64,000 nt of DNA from assembly GCA_932521035.1 (NCBI GenBank), contig OW051492.1:4712001-4776000 (forward strand). Reading direction: 5' to 3'. Of this stretch, positions 1-11,660 are shown in pieces. This stretch comes from Oscheius dolichura. Its lineage: Eukaryota > Nematoda > Chromadorea > Rhabditida > Rhabditidae. The position numbers and the translations under genes are program-made. The notes beneath the pieces are model-generated. The model was given only the letters and a program-made list of their open reading frames with translations. It was not told the origin of the DNA and did no database searches. Each line of letters begins with the position of its first letter. Position 1 is the stretch's first letter.

Positions 1-29
1 CTCCTCCTTCTCTTGGGTACAGTGTTTAG

Positions 30-394
30 GTGACGGACGTGTCACTGGAAGACGACGGGACACTGACCGTCATCGGGCTGGGTCTCATCACGAACGAATT
101 CTATGAGAAACAGCTAGAGCAGGCCGACGTGGTCGATGTATCGACGGCTCTCGTCTCGGAGCAGAAGGTTCGGAGGATCACGGAGGACGACTACGTGGAG
201 CTGGAGGACAGCGAGGGGAACGTGACCGACGACGCGGAGATAGCACCCGGTCTCAGAGACAAACTGGTCAGCGCCCTCAAACTCAAGCAGAACGTCAAGG
301 TTGGTCGGCCTCGTCTGCCCCGAGATAACGGAAATTTCAGGCTACCGTAGTCTACAGTTTCGGGATCAGAAGAATCACTCGACTCAACCTCTAG
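30..394 (+). CDS. 3' end of an unrecognised gene (partial)
   Basis: Two exons of a gene that begins before the window. A TTTAG acceptor ends at base 29; exon 30-299 is in phase 0, a 41-nt intron (300-340, ends TTTCAG) follows, and exon 341-394 ends in TAG. The visible 107 residues are acidic in the middle (ITEDDYVELEDSEGN) and end in VVYSFGIRRITRLNL. An AATAAA-like signal follows near 408. I do not recognise the family. The phase-perfect splice and C-ending codons support real coding sequence. Confidence 0.6.
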
Positions 395-504
395 AATAAC
401 CAAAAAGAATAAAGCCTTGCCCCTATTTCCAGTGGTGTCTGCCGAGTTCGTGGTGGCTATTCTTATCGAGTCGGGGCGGATTATGCCTTGCTCACCCCCC
501 GGTG

Positions 505-527
505 CCCCCCCCCCCCCCCCCCCCCCC
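505..527. repeat. Poly-C homopolymer, 23 nt
   Basis: An uninterrupted run of 23 C, preceded by a shorter C run at 495-500. It lies about 110 bases after the stop of the upstream gene. The length may be uncertain because such runs are error-prone in sequencing. Confidence 0.95.
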
Positions 528-1261
528 AAATTGAGCCCCTACCGTAGTGCAAAAATGAGGAGGAAACTGACAATTTGACCCCGTCCAAATTCTGTCCATT
601 ATGTGCTTAGCCCCTCCAATTTTCCTCTTTTCTCGACCGGTCGTCGACGTCTGCTGCCGTTCCGACTCCGTCTTGTTCTGTCTGCCGATCACCTCCTGTC
701 CTCCTGTAATCCACCCGACCGGTTATCCCCCCGATCTCCCCACAGGACCGCCGTAACTTTAATAAATGGACATTGTTTTCGCCCTGTCGGGAGCTGATAA
801 GGAGTGGGATCGATGCCTCGATCACGTCACCGCCTCTGCCCTTACCCTCGTCCGTCCTCCAGTTCGTCTATCCTCCCGTGTCCCTCTCTCTAGTCTAGCC
901 GATCGGCCCCTGATCTATCCGATCTGCCTTTTTTGACTTGTCCTTCCAACAGTGCGCGACAATCCTCGATTGTGCTCCTTTTGTCAGCCACCAAGGCGTG
1001 GCTAACCCGGCCGGGGAGACGTCACCAGTTCAACCAGAGACTTCGGGGCTCCCGTTCGGGTTCCAAGCTCGTCCTCCTCCCTGCCCCCCTTGTGTTCCCT
1101 TCGTCCAATTTCCGGACCAGAAGTCATCCTATCCCTTCCAATTTGTAATCGCGTTACGGTCACGGAAGTCTTTCGCGGAATTGGGGTTGTCCAAGTGATC
1201 AGAGGACACTTCTTTTTCTCTTTGTCTTCCCTTTCTCCCCTCCTCCCTGTCTCATCCTCCC

Positions 1262-1270
1262 CAAATTCAG
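1262..1270 (+). promoter_or_regulatory. Putative trans-splice acceptor before ZIP start
   Basis: CAAATTCAG lies immediately upstream of the ATG at 1271. It matches the intron acceptor consensus in this window, but no upstream coding exon is visible. A spliced-leader acceptor or a 5'UTR intron are both possible. Confidence 0.4.
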
Positions 1271-2761
1271 ATGGAGCAATGGCTGCTACAGTTGACGCTG
1301 GCCGTGGCCATGTTTCTCACGACCGCCGTGGCCGGCTTCATCCCCGTCAAAGTGATCACCCCGGAGGATAGAATAAGAGCCGAGGTTTCAGATAACAAAA
1401 TGTCTGGCAAAGAAGGGCGAGGGGGCCAACGGGAAGGGCGCCAAGTGGCTGTCCCTGCTTTCCTGCTTCTCCGGCGGCGTCTTCATGGCCACCTGCTTCC
1501 TCGACATCATCCCCCACATCAAGTAGAGGCCCCCTTCATTTAAATCACCTACTTACAGTGAGACGTACGAGGCCTACAAGGAGGACCTGGCCGAGAGCCG
1601 GGGACAGCCGGTGCCGGAGGTGGAGTTCCCCTTCCCCCAGCTGTTCACCTGTGTCGGCTTCTTCCTCGTCTATTTCATCGAGGAGATCTGCGTCCGGGTC
1701 TTCTCCATGGGCCATTCCCACGGGGGCCGACACTCCCACGAGGCCCCTCCACCCATCGAGAACGACTTCGTCCGCCGGGGCAGTGTCAACCTCAGGAAGT
1801 GAGTATGCCCCCTCCCGGCCCCCTATCGCTTATACTAACTCTCACTATTTGAGTGGCCTTTCACTTGGTTTGCACGGTGCCTGCCTTTCAGCACTGACAC
1901 TGAACCCGACCCACTCCTGGGACAGGACTCGGAGGACAAGCTCCAGCGGGGCTTGCCCGTCTACAGGTGCGTCTGCCTGCTTGTTTTCCGCACTTTTCCG
2001 TTCTTCCCTAACCGAGGGCCGCTCTAATCTGCTACAGGTTTAGTATGGTGATGGAGGAGACGGCCAACTACGCCGTGGCCGCCAAGTCGGAGGCCACCTT
2101 GCTCAAGTCGCTGACCTTCGCCGTGGCCATGTCCTTCCACTCCGTCTTGGAGGGATTCGCCCTCGGAGTCCAGAGCAACTTCCGCAGTATTATGACCCTG
2201 TTCATCTCTCTTATCGTCCACAAGGGAATCGAGGCTTTTTCCGTCGGCCTTCAGGTCTCCAGAGGCAATTCAGACAAGGCACCCCCGATTAAATAAGGGA
2301 AAATGAGCTAAGTTCAGATGAAAGCGGTGGCCACGACTATTCTAATCTACGCCTTGATGACTCCGTTGGGCTCGGGAATCGGAACCGTACTCAAAGTACC
2401 ATATTTCATTGATTCTAAAATTCATAATATTCTCAGTTGTCACACATCGACCCGTTGTTCAAGAATGGGGTGGTACTGATTCTCGAGTCGCTGGCAGCCG
2501 GAACTTTTATTTATGTGACTTTCTTGGAAGTATTAGCCCAAGAAAAAGACAACGAGCACAACTCCCTCATTCAACTACTTGCTATATTCATTGGATTCGC
2601 GGCAATCGCGAGTATTCAGCTTATTTTTGGGTATCTTGAGCAGGATGACCTGCCTATAATTCATTTTCAGTGAACATGGACACGACGAACACATCCACGA
2701 GCATCACCACGCTGTTGAGCAATTTCTGACCACAGTTATAACACCTATCACTACAAAATAA
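1271..2761 (+). CDS. ZIP (SLC39) zinc/iron transporter
   Basis: Predicted plasma-membrane or vesicle divalent-metal importer of about 360 residues, closest in layout to the ZIP1-3 subfamily. The first exon gives an N-terminal membrane segment, followed after a 40-nt intron (from 1351) by WLSLLSCFSGGVFMATCFLD, the ZIP TM2 region. A cytosolic loop holds the metal-binding type motif HSHGGRHSH. The ZIP signature is present in TM4-TM5 (SFHSVLEGFALGVQ, then HKGIEAFSVGLQ), with the expected His and Glu ligands. The last exon is best read after a 40-nt intron that restores a His-rich tail (GEHGHDEHIHEHHH) ending in TAA at 2759. About seven introns of 36-101 nt. It faces NDUFB9 tail to tail. Family assignment is firm; the metal is not. 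Confidence 0.93.
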
Positions 2762-2960
2762 GCTTTACTCTGCGTTATTTTGCATCCGGTCAACACTGGC
2801 GATAGCTTTATCTTGTCCATCTCACTTCTGTTATGATGATTACGCCAACGAGACTTATTATCTATTAAATGTTGTACAGTGAAATGTATCTTCACGAGGA
2901 CCTGAGAGGAAAAAAGTTATTTATAGCTTACAGTACACTAAACAATCGAATCTATCGTTT

Positions 2961-3688
2961 CTATACACGCTTTTCCTTTTCTTGTTTTTCTCCCGGAAGG
3001 GTGGTTTGGATAGAGCCAAGTTCTTCATCCCATGCCTTCTCAATCTTTGACCAGTGAGCAAGAAGTTCCTAAAATTGTATTATTATTATTGATATAAGCA
3101 AGTGACAGAACATTTTAAAGGCAATAAAACCAAATAAGAAAACTAACCTTCTTTCTTTGTTCACGGGTATTGAAATAGTAGGGAAACTGCTCACGCTCCG
3201 CGAGAGTCCACTGGTCAGAATCGACTATTTGGTCAGGAGATTCACGTTCTCTGTCGTAACTGCTACCTCCTGGGTCGAGAGCAACTGTAAGCGGTAGTTA
3301 TTGTTAAAATAAAATTGTAAGCACTTACAGCGGAAGGGCTTAAAATGTCTTTTTTCCCAAACCTGACGACATCCATCAGCCAGGAGGAGTTGGCTTTTGC
3401 GAGTATCTTTTTCATCGCGGTTCGCATCAAATCGGGCACGCAGTATCACCTTTTGGTAGCGTACTTCGAGACTGAAACAAATTATGGTTACCAAAAAATA
3501 AAAGAAATGGAGAAAAGCGTACTTGTTTCCGCCGTACCAGTTGTCGACTTCACGAAGACATCTTTTGTAAAGACGGCACACCTATAAAACATATGTTTCT
3601 TCCTGCAATGAACGACTGATAGAAAAATTAAGCAAACCTTTTGTCGGTGACTTAACGCTTTAGTGAACATCCATGCCGGCGAATCCAT
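2961..3688 (-). CDS. NDUFB9: NADH dehydrogenase 1 beta subunit 9 (LYR protein)
   Basis: Accessory subunit of mitochondrial complex I of about 160 residues. After a first exon (MDSPAWMFTKALSHRQK), the second starts with the LYR-type motif VCRLYKRCLREVDNW, then VRYQKVILRARFDANRDEKD and later KPFRFALDPGGSSYDRE. These match the conserved NDUFB9 order (LYR helix, RARF...NEKD, PGG-x-SYDR). Four introns join in phase. The stop at 2961 faces the ZIP gene 199 bases away. The AT-rich codons resemble the other housekeeping genes of the window and contrast with the GC-rich ZIP gene next door. Confidence 0.9.
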
Positions 3689-5421
3689 CGGGTTTAGTGA
3701 AATTACCTATAACAACCAAAATGAAATAAAAACTACAGTTCAAGAGTAAGAAACAGACGAGAAAATGAAGAGAAAAGTATATAGAAAATTCTGAAGCAGA
3801 AAAATTGTGATCATTTTTACGTGTAAACAGCAAGCCGACGGCGAATACGAGTGAACAAGAGACAAGAGAGTGGCCCGATCAGGAGCAAAAAAAAGGTAGA
3901 CACTCCAATCTGCATCATCATCGGTCTACAGAAAAAGTTTGATGGAAGAAATCCTTGAAGTTGAAGGCCCGGCAAAGAAGGAGCTGAGTCGGCCGGCGGG
4001 GTACTCTCCCAAGACGACGGCTTGAACCCGCGTCGAGCTCGGGGAAGGGGAACATAAAGTCAAATCACGGAGACGATGAAACTCTTCTATCCAGCGAATG
4101 ATTGATACGAGTAGTTCCCTCCATTCTAGGGTATCGCCGTTGTTCCGGGTCAAGGAGATTCCACCGGAAGCGGTTCCTACGGCAACGACCTTCCAAGAAG
4201 CCAGTTTAGTAACAGATGCCGTGTTTCATTTATATTGTCCGAAAACAAAGGCTATTTCTGGGGAGAGGCCCGTGGCTACCGATTAGAAACGTGTCGCTTA
4301 GTCACCCGCGCCGTGCCACTTGATAGACACCCAATAGAATCACATTTTTTAATTTTGTTGCGCTAAAAGGTTTCTTCGTTAGTCACCGGGTGGCTGCCCC
4401 TGCTGGCCCAACAGTGATAAGAGACTCGTAATATCGTTGGCTGATCGATTGATCTCCTCTTTGATCCCCTTGGCATCTATTCGAAAGAGACATTCCCCGC
4501 CATTCAAATATGTCTCTTATAACATATACAGTACCCCGGCAGCTGTCGGCCCACTGTTTCCATTCCGCGGAGCATGACGATGTCGGCCGGCCGCCTTCGT
4601 GGCACGTGTCTCCAACAGTATGTCCTTCGCTTCCCCGGGCAGCCCGGCGAACCCCGTTCCACCGTGACCCATAAGGGGACAGATACCGATCTCCATCCAC
4701 TTTGTTGATAGGTATTGCGTTTTTCAGTGTAATGTGCCCTGTCCAGTAGCCCAGCTCCGTGAGTCAGTGGCGCAATCGCCCAAATGGTAACACTTTGCTC
4801 TGCCCTTCTTTTCCCGGAATTATACCTCTTGCTACCCGGGGAAATCGATCGAAATGGCCCCGTGCCCCCAATGATTCCGCGTCCCCACCTCGTCCTCCCA
4901 CTTGCTTACTCTCTCTAATCAATGTCCGCATGGCAACAAAGCTATTTCTCACCTTATTCGGTTTATTAACCTCGCTTAAACCACCAGGCCACCTCGGACG
5001 CGGGCGGCTGTCCCAAAGCCATAGCTTGCTTGTAGCGTGTCCCTCGCCCCGTTCGCGCCTATTCCCCCCGTTGATTACTACTCCCCGCCCCGTTCCTTCC
5101 TATCGACCGTTTCATAACCCCTTGTCTTTTTTATTTTGTTTGTCTTTTCATAAAGAGCCATGTCTCATCCCCGACCTTTCTCACCATAGACAATTCCGGT
5201 CTCTTTTATTCTCACCGATAATCCTGCGGATGGGAACACCTATCTGTGCCCTCTCTGAAAAACAGACGGCGTCGTTATCGCGAGATCGAGAACCGACACC
5301 TAGCTGTCTCTCTGCCGATTACTCCCCTTTCTCCTTCCGCTCTGCCTCTATTTCGGTCAATTTGAAAATCTCCTTTTTAGGTCTCATTCTTGCCCTTGGA
5401 AACCCCCATCCTCGAACAGCA
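3689..5421. other. Intergenic region with a decayed SLC7 fragment
   Basis: Between NDUFB9 and the Argonaute I see no intact gene. Bases 3936-4175 are a degenerate copy of part of an SLC7 transporter gene (listed separately). The rest (4180-5420) is GC-rich with long overlapping open frames on both strands, such as 4759-5577, that show no family motif; it probably holds the Argonaute promoter and leader. Confidence 0.5.
3936..4175 (-). pseudogene. Degenerate SLC7 amino-acid transporter fragment
   Basis: This segment aligns by eye, in the same orientation, with about 56285-56525 of the intact SLC7 gene in this window. Shared blocks include GACGACGGCTTG, TCGGGGAAGG..., GATACGAGTAG...CCTCC, GGGTATCGCCG and the CCACC-GAAG block near the end, in the same order and spacing. 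On the minus strand one frame still reads RVQAVVLGEYPAG against SVQAVAFGEYLG in the intact gene. Small gaps break the frame and no flanking exons are present, so it is a dead partial copy, either a remnant of a duplicated transporter gene or a captured fragment. Confidence 0.75.
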
Positions 5422-8400
5422 ATGGCCGATCTTTCGTTAAAAGTGGAGAACCTCGATGTGAGTCCGTTGTTTTGTTGGCCACTGAGTTGTTTAGCTGGGA
5501 AATGTTGCCCAATTTGCTGCGAAGAAGCCTTCCGGCTCCAAAGGGATGAAGGTGCCCATCCAGACCAACGTGGCTAAAATGGAGCTGGGACAAAACATAG
5601 CTTATTTCAAGTATGACGTCTCCATTATTGGAAAGATCACGAAGAAGGACGGAACGGAGGCCGAGAAGGAGATCACCCGAATGGTCCGGGACGAGTAAGT
5701 CGGAATGCCGGGACCGGGAGATTGTCTCTTTCAGCTCTGTCCAGCAGCTGCGCAAGGCCGCCTGCGTGGCCGTCTACAAGGCGGCGTTGGCCGCCGGAGG
5801 CAAGACTTTCGACGCCAACACGACCTTCTATGATAGGGCAAAGTGCCTCTTTTCCCTTAAGAGATTGGACCTGGGAGGAGGCGAAAAGACGATGACGGTT
5901 ACGGTGGCCATCCCGGACTGCGACATCAAGAAGTGGGACTTCAAGATCAAGCAGTGTGCCGACTCCTTCCAGGTTTGTCCCCCTCTCCTCTTCGTTTCAC
6001 GGTCCATTTAGGTCACGACGAACGACTTGGGCAAGGTCGTCAATGCCAATCTGTCCATGCAGGACAAGACCCTCCTAGAGGCCCTCAACCTCATCTGCTC
6101 GAAGGCGGCCCTCCTCAAGCCGGAGGACTTCATCACCTACGGCACTGGAACCCACTACCTCCTCGAACCCAAGAAATGGGGATTCAAGTAGGAAATATTT
6201 GTACCTTTTGAGCATATTATTCAGGGATTCGGACACGCCAAGCCTTCCTGATGGGAAGAAGACAATGATCGCGGTTGCCAAGAAGGTCTCCGTCCTCGAG
6301 GGAGAGGACAAGAAGCCGACCGCCTACCTCACCACCGAAGGTACCGTATCCTCCCCTTTCCCTGATGATTTCTTTCAGTGAAAAAGAGCAGCGTCCACAT
6401 CTCGGAGCCGTTGGCCAACAAGATCCAGGCCTACTCCCTGATGAACAGGCAGTTCTCCTCCCAGGCAGTCAAGGCCAATCTCCGCCAGCTGAAGTCTCTT
6501 CTGAGAGGACTGGCCGTCTACCCGGAATACGCCAAGAGGAACGTCTTCAATATCAACGGGTTCACGGAGAACACCCCCAGGACATTCTTCTTCGAAGCCA
6601 AGGGCAAGAAAATATCGGTGGAGACTTATTTCAAGACCGAGAAGAACATAACCCTCAAGTTTGGGACACCCTTTTATCAGGTGAACAGACACGTTTCAGG
6701 TTCCCCGACATGCCGATGGTGGTTGGATACACTCGTGGTCAGGAGATCCCCTACCCCGTCGAGGTGCTCATTGTGGCTCCTCACCAGCGCGTCACCAACA
6801 GCCAGACGACCCCCGACGAGATGCAGATCGCCATCAAGGCATCGGCCATCAACCCCCTCGAGCGGCTGAGGCAGACGGAGAACATGAAGGACGCGATGCA
6901 GCTCAACTCGGCCAACCAGGATCTCCTCAAGGCGGGCATCAAGGTCGCCGACAAGATGGCTGTCGTCCCGGGACGAGTGCTACCCGACCCGGAGCTGGTC
7001 TACGGCAATGAAGTCAAGGTCAAGCCCATGGGCCACGTCAGTTTGTCCTCCTCCTCTTTTATCTGTATTTCAGTGCAAGTGGAGAGCCGACAGGACGAGG
7101 TTCATCCGCCCGGCTGCCGTCAAGAGCTGGTGGCTCGTCTGTAACCTGGCCAGCAACGAGAGACGGGCCAGTGTGGAGACGGTGAATAACTTTGGGGAGA
7201 GACTCGTCCGACTGGCCAAGGAGAAGGGAATCAACATCGCGGACAAGATCGTCAAAGTCATCAACCCGACCATCGGAGGCGTCGACGAGATCTTCGCCCA
7301 GGCCAACAATGAGAAGGTGCCCTATCTCATCTTCGTCAGTACCGACAACTTGAAATTTCACGGTAAGCAGTTCCCTTGAAGAAGGACATCCTCTCCCTTT
7401 TCAGACCACATCAAGCGACTCGAAGTGGAGTACCAGATCCTGACACAGGAGGTCAAGGCCAGCAACGCCATCAAGGTGGCCGAGGGCTCCCACGCCAACA
7501 CCCTGGAGAACATCGTGAACAAGGCGAGTCTTTATCGAGGAGGAGGGGTGACACCGTCGGTTTAGATCAACGAGAAGAATGGAGGACTGGGATACTCGGT
7601 GAAGATGGCAGAGGGGTGGATCATGGACCCCAACAAGATCTTCATCGGCCTGGAGATGACCCACCCGGCCCCGTTGTCCGCCGCCGAGCAGAAGAGAGGC
7701 GTTAACTACAACACGCCCAGTGTGCTCGGCTTCTCGGCCAACTGCGGCCGGCACCTCCAGCAGTACCTCGGGGACTACCTCTACGTGGAGCCGAGGAAGA
7801 CCGACGTCAGTCATCCTTCTCTAGACCCAGATAAATATCTCGTTTCAGCCTATGGGGGAGAAGATCGCCGAGATCATGCCCCGAATCCTGAAGGACATGA
7901 GGGCCAGCCGGGAGAAGCAGCCGTGCCCCCCTCCTAACCATATCATCATCTATTTCCACGGCATCTCGGAGGGACAGTACGGCGAGGTGGGCAGCCGGAG
8001 GACGAGGAGGATAATACGAGATTTCAGATCGCGACGACCTACAAGAAGTATCTGAGGAAGGGGCTGGACGGCCTCAGCGAGAAGTACAAGCCGTTGGTCA
8101 CGTTGATCGCCGTCTCGAAGGACCACTCAGAGCGATTCTACAACGAGAAGATCACCGGGAACAAGGCGGCCGAGCAGAACATCCAGCCGGGCACCGTCGT
8201 CGACCAGGTCGTCGTCAACCCCTGCATCAACGAGTTCTACCTCACCTCCCACAGCGCCTTCCAGGTAATCTCCCATCCTTTTCGGGCCATCGAAGACTCT
8301 TTCAGGGAACGGCCAAGTCCCCCAAGTACACCGTCATCTTCGACGACAGCAACTCGTCCATGGACGCGATCGAAGGCACCACCCACGGGCTTTGCTACCT

Positions 8401-8632
8401 CCACGAGATCGTCACGGCCACCGTCTCCCTGCCGGCCCCCCTGATTGTGGCCGACCGCTGTGCCAAGCGCGGGGCTAGAGTCTTCCATGACTCCCAGTGC
8501 GTTGACCGCGTTGTCCACCCAACAACAGAATATTATAGGCACAGCACCGCCAGCCAGCTGAATCTGCCCCTTCTCAACGAGACGTTGACCAACAATGGAA
8601 AGCGCCTTTCTAAGGTCCGCTACAACGCTTGA
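5422..8632 (+). CDS. Argonaute, WAGO-like, slicer residues lost
   Basis: Small-RNA-binding Argonaute of about 910 residues. The start MADLSLKVENLD leads to an N domain, linker (CLFSLKRLDLGGGEKT), PAZ (FPDMPMVVVG-like region, then EVLIVAPHQRV), MID (GRVLPDPELVYG) and PIWI. In PIWI the three positions that carry slicer residues in human AGO2 are changed: IFIGLEMTHP instead of the GADVTHP aspartate, IIIYFHGISEGQ with His instead of Asp before GISEGQ, and LPAPLIVADRCAKRG without the usual Tyr-Ala-His. The LPxPLxVADxCAKRG stretch is typical of nematode worm-specific Argonautes. So it likely binds secondary siRNAs and silences without cutting. About eleven introns of 36-42 nt, one of them GC-AG (7524-7565). 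A 42-nt in-frame intron at 8500-8541 is probable. Confidence 0.93.
7524..7565 (+). other. GC-AG intron in the Argonaute gene
   Basis: The coding joins N-I-V-N-K to I-N-E-K-N-G-G only if the intron starts with GCGAGT after AAG and ends TTTAG. The donor follows the usual GC-AG pattern AG|GCRAGT. Most other introns assigned in the window start with GT. Confidence 0.75.
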
Positions 8633-9338
8633 AACGTATCTTCCCAAAATGTACAGGTCCACCAACTCATTCCCGATTACTTTTGTACCATATAACTTTT
8701 CAGATTGTTCCATTCAGTTACATTTTTTTTCTGTAATATAAAGCCATTTAATTATTTCTTTTCTTTGTGTGACAAGACTAGCATTGGATGCTCTGAACTG
8801 GGAGCTCTTCTTTTCCGTGAATATTTTGGTTCGACCATTAGGTGTATACGGCTAACAGGTGGCCAAAATGTTGGGCCCGGTCCCGTTGGCCAATCCCCTT
8901 CTCCTCTCCAGGATACAGTATCCTCAATATTTCTCGTAAAATACAATATAGAGTCGCAATTTTGCGTTCCTGCGTACAAATGATGAAATGAAATTTTCCC
9001 TATAAAAATCGCCTTTTTTGCATCGTTTTTCACCCTTCTTTTTTGGTACAATCTCATTATTTTTTTGCCTTCGTAATGTTCGCAGTGTTATTGTTGTAGT
9101 AAGATAATATATACTTTCTTAGAACCAGTTCACGACATTTGGTTTAAAAAATGTACTTTTTATGCAATTCCTAGTTATCCTACCACTTTGTTATTTGGTA
9201 AAACTAACAGAGGATGTATTGAAACTCAAAATTATAACTTTGCTTCAACTATTATAGAGAGTTAATACCTTTTTGTGGCGAATTTTCATTTGTTTTTACA
9301 TATCACATAAGTTTATGCTACTAAATAATTCAATTCAG
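8633..9338. other. Intergenic region
   Basis: AT-rich 3' flank of the Argonaute and upstream region of EIF3I. No gene is supported; the open frames at 8705-8983 and 8752-9057 have no recognisable content. AATTCAG at 9332-9338 touches the EIF3I start codon. Confidence 0.5.
9331..9338 (+). promoter_or_regulatory. Putative trans-splice acceptor before EIF3I start
   Basis: CAATTCAG immediately precedes the ATG at 9339. It has intron-acceptor form but no upstream coding exon, as expected for spliced-leader addition or a 5'UTR intron. Confidence 0.4.
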
Positions 9339-10694
9339 ATGCGCCCTCTTTCGCTAAAAGGGCATGACCGTGCTCTTACTCGGGTACGCTTTAATCGAGA
9401 AGGAGATTTGTTATTCTCTGCTGCAAAAAATAAACTTCCATGTGTTTGGTATCAGGAAAATGGAGAAAGGATAGGTATAGTTTTTATTGCTTTTTTTTCA
9501 TCTTCTAATGATTTTAGGAACATACGAAGGGCATAATGGAGTAGTATGGGATTTAGATGTTTCCTGGGACACTTCTAAACTAGCCACAGCATCTGGAGAT
9601 AACTCTGTCAAGGTATATAATACAGCTCTATTTTTTATATTGGAAAACATGCGAGTTATTGTGAATAGATAAAAGGAATGATTTGATTTTGAAGATATGG
9701 GACTGCGAACGCGCCGATGTACTGCATACTGTCAACACACCTACACCTGCTCGAGCAGTTAGCATGTCATATTCAGGTTTTCTTGATATCACCGTTTGCT
9801 ATTTACGTCTTTAAGGGAATTTGATTGCTTTCACAACTATGAAAATGACAAAAAATATGTCAGTACTTGCTGTGATCGATCTTCGTGATCCTGACCAAAT
9901 AGCTAATAATGCAGAAACGCCACTCTTCAGGTTGGTTTCATTCATATATCTTTTGAATGTGTTATTTAGAGCTCAGTTTGATCAGTCAGCTGTCACATGT
10001 TTATTTTCTACATTAGATGAAAAAGTTACTGTGGGTAATGAAAACGGCCTTCTCGTCCAATACGACATCTCCAATACTAAGGGCAATGAGCCTCTATGTG
10101 AAAATGAATCCACCCACAGAGTTTGTCGTCATCATTTCATAATTTAATTCTTTTATAGTACGGAATCACAGATCTACAGTTATCACCAGATGGTTCATTT
10201 ATTATTTCATCTTCTCGTGATAAAACAGCAGCTCTTTTGGATGTGAATAATTTAGATCATTTAAAGACCTATAGGTATCCTGATATCCCTGCTTAAATTA
10301 GCGATGCAATATAGATCGGAGCGACCGGTCAATTCTGCTTGCATTTCTCCTATTCGTGATCATATTTGTCTTGGTGGTGGTGAGGATGCTATGCAGGTCA
10401 GAATCATTTGCCCTTTCGTTACAAGAAAACATTTTAGGTTACGCAAACAGCAGTTTCTGCTGGACATTTTGAAGCGAAATTATATCACATGGTATTTGAA
10501 GAAGAATTTGCCAGATTCAAAGTATGTTCTATTTTTATTGACCTCAAAAATGAGATTTTCAGGGTCATTTCGGACCAATTAATTCAATGGCCTGGCATCC
10601 CGATGGAACCATTATTGCTACCGGTGGAGAAGACGGATATGTGCGAATTCAATCATTTGACGATGATTATCTCGAATTTACATACGATTATTAA
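9339..10694 (+). CDS. EIF3I: Translation initiation factor eIF3 subunit I
   Basis: WD40 protein of about 325 residues in the eIF3 complex on the 40S ribosome. The start [19 protein letters not shown] matches the family start (M-x-P-x-x-L-x-GHER). Then come [44 protein letters not shown]-like [36 protein letters not shown], and the hallmark end [16 protein letters not shown] with [13 protein letters not shown]. Introns of about 40-85 nt join in phase; for example the 47-nt intron near 9474 gives ERIGTYEGH. AATAAA lies at 10839-10844. The gene is AT-rich, unlike the Argonaute before it. Confidence 0.96.
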
Positions 10695-10904
10695 TACTCC
10701 GATAATGTTGTTACGATTTGATTTCGGTGTCCCATTCTTCCTATAGATTCGCTGGACACATACTAAAAAGATTTTTAGCCCTTTTGATCTTTTTTTTGGA
10801 AGTATTGGTACTTGTTGTTTTTTGTTGTTCTAAGTCGAAATAAAATAATTTTATATCAATCATTTTTGTACAGGGTTTATTCCATTTAGAATATTAACCA
10901 TGGT

Positions 10905-11456
10905 TTAGTAACGAAAGTGTCTTGGAGAAGTAATAATAAGATTAAGACTGATGGCAAGGAAGGTAACATGCACAAGGGACCGAATAAGGTGAGTTGGTTT
11001 TGTGTTGTAGTCCGATGATAGACGTGTTAGACAGCATAGGGCTACAGAAATAGCAATCTGATATGCATCTTTATATTACTCTCGAAAGTTCTTACGGGTA
11101 GAATATTTTTGGCTTCCGAAGGCAGAAATCCGACAGTTTCATGCTCTAAACTAGTAAAAGTCCACCAGAGGAACAGCATCAGAAGTCCCCCTCCTGTAAT
11201 TGCTATCGCTGATAAAAATCTCCACAGGGAGCTTTGGGGAAACGGGGCGATGCTGACGATTGCTCCCAAGGCGTAGGACGGAACAGAAAACCACCAATTA
11301 GGTTCTTTCTTAAATATAATTACTGGAAAGTGAGAAATCGTTCGAAATATGGGAAGTTCATTATAGTTTTTACTAAGAGATGACACCTACCTTTATTTGG
11401 TAGGCAGCTGCTGCTATCAGACCAATGGAAACTGTAGCTCTTATAGCCTTTTCCAT
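10905..11456 (-). CDS. Small four-helix membrane protein, TMEM220-like (tentative)
   Basis: Three exons give about 145 residues: MEKAIRATVSIGLIAAAAYQ, then PNWWFSVPSYALGAIVSIAP, SSLWRFLSAIAITGGGLLML, LEHETVGFLPSEAKNILP and a last exon with two more hydrophobic stretches ending PRHFRY. The pattern (TM1, a W-rich loop followed by YALG, TM2, TM3, acidic loop, TM4) resembles the TMEM220 family, but identity is weak and the name is tentative. The 64-nt and 38-nt introns join in phase. It lies antisense between EIF3I and MAP2K5, with its start 204 bases from the MAP2K5 start. Confidence 0.6.
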
Positions 11457-11660
11457 ATTTTAACTGAAAACGTAGTTTTCCGAGAACGAAAACAATTTAT
11501 AAAGGCAAGGGACAGAAACACAAAACGCGTTCTACCATGTCCTTCGCTATCTAATCAATGTACACAAGTCGCGGCACAACACGCAAAGAAAGGTTAACTG
11601 TGCGTCTGCGGCGCTCCTAGTGCCCCCTTCTGACCTCTCGGAACACAATTAGGCTTGCGT

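Larger units (their letters stand above)
395..1270. other. Intergenic region with poly-C tract
   Basis: No gene is supported here. The open frames at 603-797 and 933-1198 overlap one another and show no known motif. The stretch holds the 23-base poly-C run at 505-527 and the presumed promoter or leader of the ZIP gene. A CAAATTCAG acceptor-like sequence directly precedes the ATG at 1271. Confidence 0.5.

Noticed and set aside
4759-5577. 272-codon plus-strand frame upstream of the Argonaute
   Set aside because: It runs into the Argonaute first exon and intron in another frame and has no motif; it is a composition effect in a GC-rich leader.
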